Source: Hippopus hippopus
Taxonomy: Eukaryota; Mollusca; Bivalvia; Cardiida; Cardiidae
Direction of reading: 5' to 3'
Assembly: GCA_946811185.2 (NCBI GenBank)
Contig: OX328101.1
Location: forward strand, 20,878,122-20,942,121
Length of the DNA stretch: 64,000 bases
Shown here: positions 57,323 to 64,000 of the stretch, in pieces
Layout: each line of letters starts with the position of its first letter
Position numbering within the stretch: position 1 is the stretch's first letter
Notes under the pieces: model-generated
The model's input: only the letters and a program-made list of their open reading frames with translations
The model's database searches: none
Told to the model about the DNA's origin: nothing
Translations under genes and position numbers: made by a program

Positions 57323-57666
57323 TCTTCTCTCCTTGTTCTCAATTCGTCTAGTATAGTAGGAATGAGATAAACTGGGCGTAATAAAATGGGTATAAATGAA
57401 TGAAATCGTCGAAGTAAAGTCTTCTTACGGCTTGATGAAACGTTATTTGAGCATAGTGTGCGTAACAATAGTCTCCTTCTTTCAAAAACTTGAACATCTC
57501 TTCTCATTGGATTAATGACTCCATTAAGTATACGTTTTGCCACCTCGATGATAGCCTTTAGTTGACGATTCGTTAAATTCTGCAGTAAATTCTTCCTTAC
57601 CGTTGTTTCGGTCTCTTGTAGGTGAAGTAAATAAGCGATTTGTAGATAGACTGTAGAGTGTTCCAT
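57319..57666 (-). CDS. Small basic conserved Polinton protein (copy 2)
   Basis: The protein has 115 residues from the ATG at 57666. It shows the same helix pattern as the rightward protein at 53379-53702: RKNLLQNLTNRQLKAIIEVA, RRRLLLRTL and RKKTLLRRF. A longer open frame (to 57693) exists only because a mariner-like element adjoins the start codon, so I choose 57666. The insertion separates the gene from everything upstream, so expression of the penton series may now depend on sequences in the inserted element. Confidence 0.65.
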   Translation of the reverse strand: MEHSTVYLQIAYLLHLQETETTVRKNLLQNLTNRQLKAIIEVAKRILNGVINPMRRDVQVFERRRLLLRTLCSNNVSSSRKKTLLRRFHSFIPILLRPVYLIPTILDELRTRREE

Positions 57667-58708
57667 CAGGGTGTCCGGAAAGTAAGGTAACACTTCTGTA
57701 CATTTATAATATGGCTCTAAATTTCAGATAAAGAGATAAAAATATACGTACATATACATACAATATGTAAGTTTTGTCTGTGATAATTTTATTGAATTTT
57801 CATTTCATTACACACTTTAATACAGATTTCAAATCAGAAGTATCTTTCTGTCATTGGCGTCATTTTAGTAATTAATGACGTTTTCTCATTTCGTGTTGTC
57901 TGGACATGTTTGTAAACAAAGTATTCACTTTTTGGCACATAGACACCAATACTGTTTCACAGAAATACAGCTGTACAATGACAAACGAACTGTATGGTGT
58001 GCAATGTCATGTTACGGTGTTAATGGGCTATATGACTTTAACGACTTGATCAATTCCCTGTGCTACCTATCGCTTTTGAATGACAAGTTTGTTTTCGCGC
58101 TTGAAAAGAAAGCCCCTACATTGAAAAACATGTGGACTATGCAGGATGGTGGTACTGCACACTCATTTAATACGGTGATAGACTTTTTATATGATAAGGT
58201 CAGTGATAGGGTAACATCAAAAATTATATCTGGACGTAAAAGATTGCGGAATATAGTGGACTGCACACAATCCCGACTTTCACCCGCGCGACTTTTCTTT
58301 TGGGGTTATTTGAAATTTTCCTTTGGGGTTATTTGAAATCAAAGGTTTACAATCCCACGCTAGACAGCACAGGTATGCTGTTAAAGATATGTGAAATCGA
58401 GAAGATTGACATTGGAACATGTGCTAAAGCGGTTGACAATTTCATGGTGTGTGTTCGCCATGGAAAGAACATAAAAGGCCGTCACAATGGAAACGTCATA
58501 TATCATAAGAATGACACCGATGACAAAATATAATTCTGATTTGAAATCTGTATAAAAGTGCGTAATGTAACCAAAACTGAATGAAATTATCACAAAAAAA
58601 AAACATACATATTGTACCTACATGGATATATATTTTTATCTCTTTATCTAAAATTGAAAGCTATATTATAAATGTACAAAAGTGTTACCTTACTTTCCGG
58701 ACACCCTG
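57667..58708 (+). mobile_element. Tc1/mariner-like element inserted in the Polinton
   Basis: Inverted ends read CAGGGTGTCCGGAAAGTAAG and CTTACTTTCCGGACACCCTG. The inverted similarity continues for about 170 bp, to the pair CAGATTTCAAATCAGAA / TTCTGATTTGAAATCTG. CAT flanks both ends (57664-57666 and 58709-58711), which may be a 3-bp target duplication; a TA duplication is not seen. It contains a broken transposase. Confidence 0.75.
57875..58533 (+). pseudogene. Mariner-like (DDE) transposase remnant
   Basis: The first frame (57875-58336) has RTVWCAMSCYGVNGLYDF and WTMQDGGTAHSFN, the second catalytic Asp region of IS630/Tc1/mariner transposases, and then RLSPARLFFWGYLK in place of the usual Ser-Pro-Asp-Leu...Phe-Phe-Trp-Gly-Tyr. 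A short duplication of TTTGGGGTTATTTGAAAT around 58300-58336 shifts the frame, and the rest continues at 58300-58533 (KSKVYNPTLDSTGML...). The third catalytic Asp is missing and the N-terminus is absent. It is not a Polinton gene. Confidence 0.75.
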
Positions 58709-58731
58709 CATGATTGAATCGGTTAAAATAC

Positions 58732-59259
58732 TCATTCCTTCTTACGCGTATAGAGTTCGAGTTCAATTAGTGTGGGACAAACAACCTCGTCCTCTTTTTG
58801 CGAAGAGGTTACACCCGTTATGACCACTTTCCCTGTATGAAAACAACAAAAATGCACCCCTTCCCTTTTAAAGTTAAGAGACGGAAATAACTGGGGTTCG
58901 TATACGACATCTTTATCGACAGACAAACGCTTCAAATCCAAATCCGAACTGAGGGTATGGCTCATAGACATGGTTAAAAGTTTCACGTCCGATAAATTCA
59001 CGGGATATCCACAATTCTGTAGCAGTCTCGCATATTTCCGTATTCGTTCGTACCCCTCTCTTTTACTCGAAACTTTGCCGTTACAGTTGATAATACCGTT
59101 AGAAAACACTAAACAGTTTCCTCCAGCTTTTCTGTGCTGCCATATCAGTCCGGGAAATCGTGCTGGATCATACCGTACATTCGTTATTTTGTAGCAGAGT
59201 TGTCTTAAATCAATAGGACAACTGAGTTGAGCACTGTAGACCACGTTTGTGATGATCAT
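58732..59259 (-). CDS. TATA-binding protein (TBP) homologue
   Basis: The protein has 175 residues from the ATG at 59259, or 187 from 59295. Two saddle repeats are visible. Repeat 1: NVVYSAQLSCPIDLRQLCYK, YDPARFPGLIWQHRK, CLVFSNGIINCNGK, KYARLLQNCGYPV. Repeat 2: YEPQLFPSLNF, HFCCFHTGKVVITGV. The four phenylalanines that kink TATA DNA in TBP are all present (F47, F64, F137, F152 counted from 59295). I prefer the inner ATG because a TATA box lies at 59311-59320. TBP recruits RNA polymerase II; an element-borne copy could direct early or late promoters. It lies between integrase and the mariner-like insertion, and the frame is intact. Confidence 0.85.
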   Translation of the reverse strand: MIITNVVYSAQLSCPIDLRQLCYKITNVRYDPARFPGLIWQHRKAGGNCLVFSNGIINCNGKVSSKREGYERIRKYARLLQNCGYPVNLSDVKLLTMSMSHTLSSDLDLKRLSVDKDVVYEPQLFPSLNFKREGVHFCCFHTGKVVITGVTSSQKEDEVVCPTLIELELYTRKKE

Positions 59260-59310
59260 GATCGTTTGACTGTCTAGACATAAATGATAGAACATTGCTA
59301 GTTTACAGCC

Positions 59311-59320
59311 TCTTTTTATA
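59311..59320 (-). promoter_or_regulatory. TATA box of the TBP-like gene
   Basis: On the minus strand, TATAAAAAGA is about 50 bp upstream of the ATG at 59259 and too close to the ATG at 59295. It overlaps the end of the integrase transcription unit. The gene might therefore be autoregulated by its own product. Confidence 0.55.
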
Positions 59321-59331
59321 TTCTCGGTTGT

Positions 59332-60447
59332 TTACGAGTATTGCGTAATATCAGTTTCCGGTATCCAGCTGTCATACTTTTTTGGCCAGTGTAACCAGCG
59401 CACCAGGACTTCCTGTTTCTTATTGCGTGTCCTTCTTTTCAAAATTTTTTCGATGCTAAAGTCGGTACCGTCGTCAACGTTTATGGCTTGTAATTCTTGT
59501 TCGTAAAATGTACCATCAATTTCATCGTTGTCCCAGTCTACTAACGTCTAAATTGGAAGTCCTTGTCTTTTGAAACGTGATCTGATTTTGAAAATCTCCC
59601 CTGTCCATTTTTGCGAGTATTCTCTGTCAAATACGGACCTGATGTGCGACAATCGTACAGTCTGACCGATTTTATATTTGAATTTTTTTATAACGGGCTT
59701 TTCTCCTTTGCTTCCTTTGGTTCTAATGAGATACTGTTGAAGACGACTTTCCCCTTCATTTTCCACGGAAACTGCTGCTGGGTTTTCTCCAAGACTCCTG
59801 TGGGTAGTGTGATTGTAACTATGTACAAAATCCTGTAAAATGTCAATGTATCTACTGGTTCTGTTTTTGAGCAGGTATCGACAAATCTTGTGTTTTAGCG
59901 TTTTAATAACTCTTTCGGCGTAATTCGCTTCTTTTGTTTCCGTATTATATGCGTACATATGATGTATACTTTGACTATTTAAATATTTATTTACTTCTTT
60001 GCTTCTAAATTCCATTCCTCTGTCCGTACGAATTGTGTTTGGCTTTTTGGGACCTGTCCGTATACGTTTCAATGCTATGACTACATCAGCGCCTCGCTTA
60101 CTCTTAACAGGTTGAGCATAAAGAAAACGAGAAAATACATCGATAACAATCAAAATGTATTTCACACCTTCGTTATGCTTCTGTAAATTGGCCATGTCCA
60201 TAAGATCCATGTCCCATTGACTGTCGATGCCATTTACAATCACCCTGGAACGTTTAAAGCGGCGTCTAGCACCCCTGGTCAGAGAATACGCTTCTTGATT
60301 CTGCAACCATCGGCGTATTCTGTGCCTACCAATTTTGTATTTACCCTCGTCTTTAACATGTTGATAGAGTTTTTCAGGACCACCAAAGCTAGCGGGAGAT
60401 TTAAAGTCAAAATACAAAGAAGACAAATATTGTTGCCAGTCAGACAT
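59332..60447 (-). pseudogene. Polinton RVE integrase with chromodomain, one in-frame stop
   Basis: The coding region has 372 codons including an internal TAG at 59548-59550. The catalytic core has D81 (WDMDLMDM), D142 (IRTDRGMEF) and E178 (NYAERVIKTLK), spaced D-60-D-35-E as in retroviral-type integrases. After residue 299 the frame hits TAG and then continues, without frameshift, into an acidic linker (DWDNDEIDGTFYEQELQ) and a chromodomain (VLVRWLHWPKKYDSWIPETD). Polinton integrases carry this chromodomain for target choice. The stop is probably a Tyr-to-TAG mutation; truncated protein would keep the catalytic core. Confidence 0.88.
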
Positions 60448-60481
60448 GTTTATTTATTGCATAGACATCCATACATTCTTA

Positions 60482-60646
60482 CTACAGCAAATAGAAATAG
60501 TAAATAGAGAGGTTTCTTTCGTTTTCTATGTACAAGTCAACGAGCCTTTCAACACCCTCCGCAGCGTCTCTTCGCAATTGTCTGTATCTCAACCACAATT
60601 CGAAGTCATTCATTGTTGTCACAAATATAAGAATGAGTCCGAACAT
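60482..60646 (-). CDS. Small unknown ORF between BIR and integrase genes
   Basis: The protein has 54 residues: a hydrophobic start (MFGLILIFVTT), then an amphipathic charged stretch (MNDFELWLRYRQLRRDAAEG) and a Tyr-rich end. It fills most of the 212-bp gap between the BIR stop and the integrase ATG on the same strand. An internal Met at residue 12 is an alternative start. I recognise no family. The composition looks protein-like rather than random, but the call is tentative. Confidence 0.4.
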   Translation of the reverse strand: MFGLILIFVTTMNDFELWLRYRQLRRDAAEGVERLVDLYIENERNLSIYYFYLL

Positions 60647-60659
60647 GTTCACATCGGTT

Positions 60660-61049
60660 TTAGAAAAAGGCTGAATTTAAAGCACTCCAGTTATATGTAG
60701 AACCGTCACGGGACAATCTTCCATTGGTAACAGACGCGTTTCGTTGTGTATCACACCTTGAAGTGATTTGACTCGTGTATCCCGTCATTTTCAAATATAT
60801 ACAGGACGGAGACCATTTCTCGTGCTCTTCCCAAGGATCGTCCTTTTCCTCCCATGACATTATGTTGACACCACAGGCAAAACACGTCACTTTATCTGTA
60901 GTACCGGTGTAAAAGAAGCCCGCTTTTGCTAATGACCATTTCTCAGGCTTTATTTGCTTCGACCAGTGTTCATACGTTTGTAGTCTATCTTCGCATAACA
61001 TCAAGGCTGGCTTCGAATATGCAGTCGCTTTTGTAGAATCTTTGAACAT
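60660..61049 (-). CDS. BIR-domain protein (IAP-like)
   Basis: The protein has 129 residues with one BIR at about 20-88: RLQTYEHW, LAKAGFFYTG, DKVTCFACG, W...DDPWEEHEKWSPSC. The zinc ligands C56, C59, H76 and C83 have the classic C-x2-C-x16-H-x6-C spacing. There is no RING finger. BIR proteins inhibit caspases or bind other apoptosis regulators; large DNA viruses of invertebrates use them to keep infected cells alive. The gene lies 46 bp downstream of the PC4-like gene in the first leftward pair next to the right TIR. Capture from a host IAP gene is likely. The C-terminal 40 residues are Ser/Thr-rich and unrecognised. Confidence 0.85.
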   Translation of the reverse strand: MFKDSTKATAYSKPALMLCEDRLQTYEHWSKQIKPEKWSLAKAGFFYTGTTDKVTCFACGVNIMSWEEKDDPWEEHEKWSPSCIYLKMTGYTSQITSRCDTQRNASVTNGRLSRDGSTYNWSALNSAFF

Positions 61050-61095
61050 GGTGCTTATTAATGTGATGTTAATTCTGTCAATCGCTCAGGACTAT

Positions 61096-61581
61096 TTACC
61101 AGTTTCCGTTATCGTTAGGGTTACATTCAGAACACCGCAACGCCCCTAACTGGTTCATATGATCACTTTGAAGGTAACAGGGAATGACAGCGTCCAACTC
61201 GGGTAGATTCCTACCAATCTCTGACACATGTTTTTTAAGAGAGTTATATTCAGTGGGTCTTAAGCAGATACCCTTTTTGGTCGGTACCACTTCATTGTCT
61301 GGTTTCCAATACTGTCTTATATCTACACAAACGCTGTTTTCACCGATACTGCAATAAACGTTTCCTCCTAGGTGAGCGCTGTATGCTCGTTTACCGTGTA
61401 ATGCTTGATCAACAAACTCAGAGGCATCTACCAAATTCTTCCATCTCATAAGCGTAAGACTAATGCCTTTCTTAGTAGGTTTGTCTTCCTGCCATTCCCT
61501 GATATCGACTCTCAGTTCACCCCTCCATTCACTGACTTGTACGTAGCGTTCGTTACCGAGACTAAATTTACATCTAACCAT
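61096..61581 (-). CDS. Double PC4/SUB1-like transcriptional coactivator
   Basis: The protein has 161 residues with two PC4-like units. Unit 1 (5-57): KFSLGNERYVQVSEWRGELR, DIREW, TKKGISLT. Unit 2 (70-122): NVYCSIGENSVCVDIRQYW, VPTKKGICLRPTEYNSLKKH. The Asp-Ile-Arg-x-Trp/Tyr and Lys-Lys-Gly-Ile signatures are those of PC4, a single-stranded-DNA-binding coactivator of RNA polymerase II. The C-terminus has LRCSECNP, a possible half zinc site. Eukaryotic PC4 has one such unit and dimerises; a tandem protein could act as a covalent dimer. It is the first gene inside the right TIR and so probably early expressed. Confidence 0.8.
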   Translation of the reverse strand: MVRCKFSLGNERYVQVSEWRGELRVDIREWQEDKPTKKGISLTLMRWKNLVDASEFVDQALHGKRAYSAHLGGNVYCSIGENSVCVDIRQYWKPDNEVVPTKKGICLRPTEYNSLKKHVSEIGRNLPELDAVIPCYLQSDHMNQLGALRCSECNPNDNGNW

Positions 61582-61765
61582 GTTGCTGATTCGAGTGTCA
61601 AAACTCTTATGACTCCAAACACGAAATTCAGCTTTCTAATATAGTCACAAAGTCTCTTCTGATTGGTCAGTTTGTTCTTCCATCTGACCAGTTGATTATT
61701 CGCTGGTCTGATCTGTTGTTATCAAAACGTGCCTGAACACGTTTGAAATTGGTAGTGAAAATGAT
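61582..61765 (-). promoter_or_regulatory. Presumed promoter region of the rightmost leftward genes
   Basis: Between the PC4 ATG and the TIR the minus strand has CTATATTAGA (61636-61645), a weak TATA-like sequence about 55 bp upstream of the ATG. No other signal is clear. Confidence 0.35.
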
Positions 61766-62952
61766 AATGCTTTGTCTGAATTTTTGCAGACGATATTATA
61801 CAATCGCGCCAGACATCACGCATTTTAATCAGCGGAAAGCGACCTATTTTGTAAGAATATCGACATTTTCTCATGCATTTTTAATGAGAGGCGAATGCTT
61901 TGTCTGAATTTTTGCAGACGATATTATACAATCGCGCCAGACATCACGCATTTTAATCAGCGAAAAGCGACCTATTTTGTAAGAATATCGACATTTTCTC
62001 ATGCATTTTTAATGAGAGGCGAATGCTTTGTCTGAATTTTTGCAGACGATATTATACAATCGCGCCAGACATCACGTGGAAGAGTGTCGACATTTCTCAA
62101 ACATTAAATCATTTTGATATCCGACTCTGTCAGGAGAGTATCGAAAGGTCTCATGAATTATAAAAAAAATCAGCTAGTTGAATTTGTGAGAGAGGGAATG
62201 ATCAAACTAACAGGGAATTTTATATTATGCCACCGCTATTTGGAGGATCTTAGTAAGTAGAAGCGAGGACCTAAAAGCTGAGTTCCTAAATAGCTAGTGT
62301 GCAGGACTTGGGATGGGTCGTGGCTTCGATCCCTGGCTAGGTCGAGGATTGAAAATAGTCATTGTGACAGCATTTATTTTTCTACCACAGCTGACCATAA
62401 TAATGGTTATGTGAGTCAGCAGTCAGTGACTTGGAAAGAAAATGATGCCCTGGTAAAAGATACTGCTGGAAAGCATGGATAGGTGCAATTACCGCAGCGA
62501 CATAAGTGCAACAAAAATGTTGAAAACGGCGTTAAACACCATACGATTTTATTCATTAAAGTGAATACAAAAACTAGACTTTGAATGGTAAGGGGGGTAA
62601 AAGCGTTTACAGACAAAAGCATTTTTAGTAGAGCGACCTCTTTGAGAGAAAGGTCTCATGCATTTTTAATGGCGAATGCTTTGTCTGAATTTTTGCAGAC
62701 GGTTCTATACAATCGGGCGCCGGTCTGATCGGTCAAAACGCGCCTAAACACGCTAGGAATTGTCATCTAGCCTCGGCAGGTGGGAGGCAACGAAAGCCAG
62801 ACAAAGTTATACAAGATTACGTCATACTGCCACAGGCAGTCTGACCTCCAACAGACAAAGGCCTCTAACAATAGTCTGAACTGTCAAAGACAAAGGCCTG
62901 GCCTTTATAGTGCCGCAGGCAATTTGACCGGCATAGTGCCATAAATACTACT
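61766..62952 (-). repeat. Right terminal inverted repeat of the Polinton
   Basis: It is the mirror of 42960-44302. It has three 128-bp inner units (unit ends at about 61819, 61947 and 62075), against four on the left, and 24 extra bp near the tip (TGCGGCACTATAAAGGCCAG, plus GCCT, on the minus strand). Confidence 0.92.
62285..62552 (+). mobile_element. SINE embedded in the right TIR
   Basis: Mirror of the SINE at 43340-43600, with the same degenerate tRNA-like head and ACGGCGTTAAACACCATACG tail. The small frame across it is SINE-derived. Confidence 0.8.
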
Positions 62953-62958
62953 ACCAGC
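62953..62958. repeat. Right 6-bp target-site duplication (ACCAGC)
   Basis: It is identical to 42954-42959 and directly follows ...AAATACTACT. Confidence 0.93.
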
Positions 62959-63093
62959 ATTTTCTCCTTTTCCCACAATATTTTCTACCCTATCAAAGTC
63001 GGAAATCGTCATATTACCAAGATTTAATTCGTTGTCTGCAGATGTTTTGAATTTGGTCCAGTCTAAAACTTTGTCGTTTGGTAAAGATTTAAG
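62959..63093 (-). repeat. Right half of the MITE-A copy that received the Polinton
   Basis: It continues ATTTTCTCCTTTTCCCACAA, the second stem of the palindrome, and ends TTTGTCGTTTGGTAAAGATT. With 42864-42959 it forms one full-length MITE-A. Confidence 0.9.
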
Positions 63094-64000
63094 TTAAATA
63101 AGATGGTTTATATGTAGTTGCACTATATTAAACGAGAAAATATTCCAATTTTGTCTTAGCAGATTGTGGAGCTGCCTAGGCAAACTGGAACCATATTTTG
63201 GTCTAGGCAGAATTCAAGTTTGGTCTAGGTAGATTCCAGATCTGCCTAGATTCCAGTTGGGACTACGACATATATATCCATGTACACAGTATCTTAAGCT
63301 TCCATATAGACTTTCAAGTTCACCTGCAATATTCCAATAAACTATGGTCATGGTGCTGAAAATATTGGATTCTGTGAGTTGTATATTAGGTGATATCACT
63401 TACAAGTCAAAATGATGATGATGAGTCAGTGTTGAAAAAGACAAGCCCAAATAAATATTAAGTTGAGTTAGGAAAGAAAAATATTTTTTACTTCAAGATG
63501 AAGTTGAATATTTTGTTTTTAGGGTATTTAAGGATGGCATTTAGCCTTCCAAAAGGAATATGAAAGCCATAATGCAAGTTCCTGGACCTAAAACAAAAAA
63601 GGGTTGTAATCTTGACTTGGTATTGTCAAGTATTATAGGAAATTCACTCCAAATTTTTCTACAGTAATTGAACCCCTGACATATTTGTTGAAAAGCAAAA
63701 ATCTATGGGTTTGGACTAAAAGATGTAAACAAGCCTGTGAAAAAGTAAAAAAAAAGACCCAGACCACTTAGTTCTTTGTGTTATTTTCAAAGTTAGAAAA
63801 TTATGGAGAATAAGACTAAGAATATTCTTGAGAATTGTTGGTGAATATGGGCCCTGGTTATTGCTGTTGAGCGGACTCTAAAAAAATTACACAAATCCGA
63901 GAAAAAGATGTTATCAATTATCAGATGAATGAAATTTTTAATGAAGTGATCCACTGTTAAAACCTATTTGCTAGCATATTTCTAGCATCACCTTCTATTG
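63094..64000. other. AT-rich host DNA, no gene seen
   Basis: The stretch 63165-63260 holds CTAGGCAGATTCCAGATCTG-like repeats, related to motifs at 42575-42665 on the other side of the Polinton. The remainder shows no repeat or exon that I can support. Confidence 0.6.

Noticed and set aside
57875..58336. Extra Polinton gene
   Set aside because: The sequence is a mariner-like transposase fragment bounded by its own inverted repeats.

Overview
This window is non-coding DNA from an animal genome, most likely a bivalve mollusc, carrying one nearly intact 20-kb Polinton/Maverick (adintovirus-type) element. The host assignment is an inference. It rests on AT-rich DNA packed with palindromic MITEs, tRNA-headed SINEs and Helentron-like repeats of a kind I associate with bivalves, and on one exon that reads like the start of a molluscan calponin/transgelin gene.

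Host DNA, about 1-42,953: the only host coding sequence I can support is a 54-nt first exon with a splice donor at 11,293-11,346. The rest is mobile-element debris. (i) A roughly 225-bp palindromic MITE ('MITE-A') occurs in over 30 copies; its core reads GAGAAAATGCTGGTAACCAG and its ends match TTAACCCTTTACCAAACGA. (ii) A second hairpin family ('MITE-B') has the core GATCAGACTGCACGTTCTG. (iii) A third ('MITE-C') has the core GGTCAGCCTGCGCAG. (iv) There are fold-back elements, at least two SINE families, and Helentron-like repeats with internal minisatellites. (v) A decayed Ty3/Gypsy gag fragment lies near 39.8-40.2 kb. Several SINEs sit inside MITE copies with clear target-site duplications.

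Polinton, 42,960-62,952: it starts AGTAGTATTT and ends AAATACTACT, is flanked by the 6-bp duplication ACCAGC, and has TIRs of about 1.2-1.35 kb with internal 128-bp tandem repeats and a SINE in each TIR. It landed in the centre of a MITE-A palindrome. The left part reads mainly rightward: a small TATA-driven ORF, a leftward HEMGH metalloprotease, protein-primed DNA polymerase B, a membrane protein, the packaging ATPase and two small conserved proteins. The right part reads leftward from the right TIR: a tandem PC4-like protein, a BIR (IAP-like) protein, a small ORF, an RVE integrase with chromodomain, a TATA-binding-protein homologue, a small basic protein, the penton-type minor capsid protein, a coiled-coil protein and the double-jelly-roll major capsid protein.

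How the parts fit: polymerase, integrase and TIRs form the replication and integration module. ATPase, major and minor capsid proteins form the virion module. TBP and PC4 would give the element its own promoter-recognition and coactivator proteins. BIR suggests control of host cell death. I find no adenain-like cysteine protease; the zincin is the only protease candidate. The copy is decayed: two frameshifts in polymerase B, one in the left-end small ORF, an in-frame stop before the integrase chromodomain, a 1.3-kb repeat inside the major capsid gene and a mariner-like insertion at the start codon of the small basic gene. The TBP, PC4, BIR, zincin, ATPase and penton frames remain open.

Host DNA resumes at 62,953 with the other half of the MITE-A target, followed by about 0.9 kb without recognisable genes.
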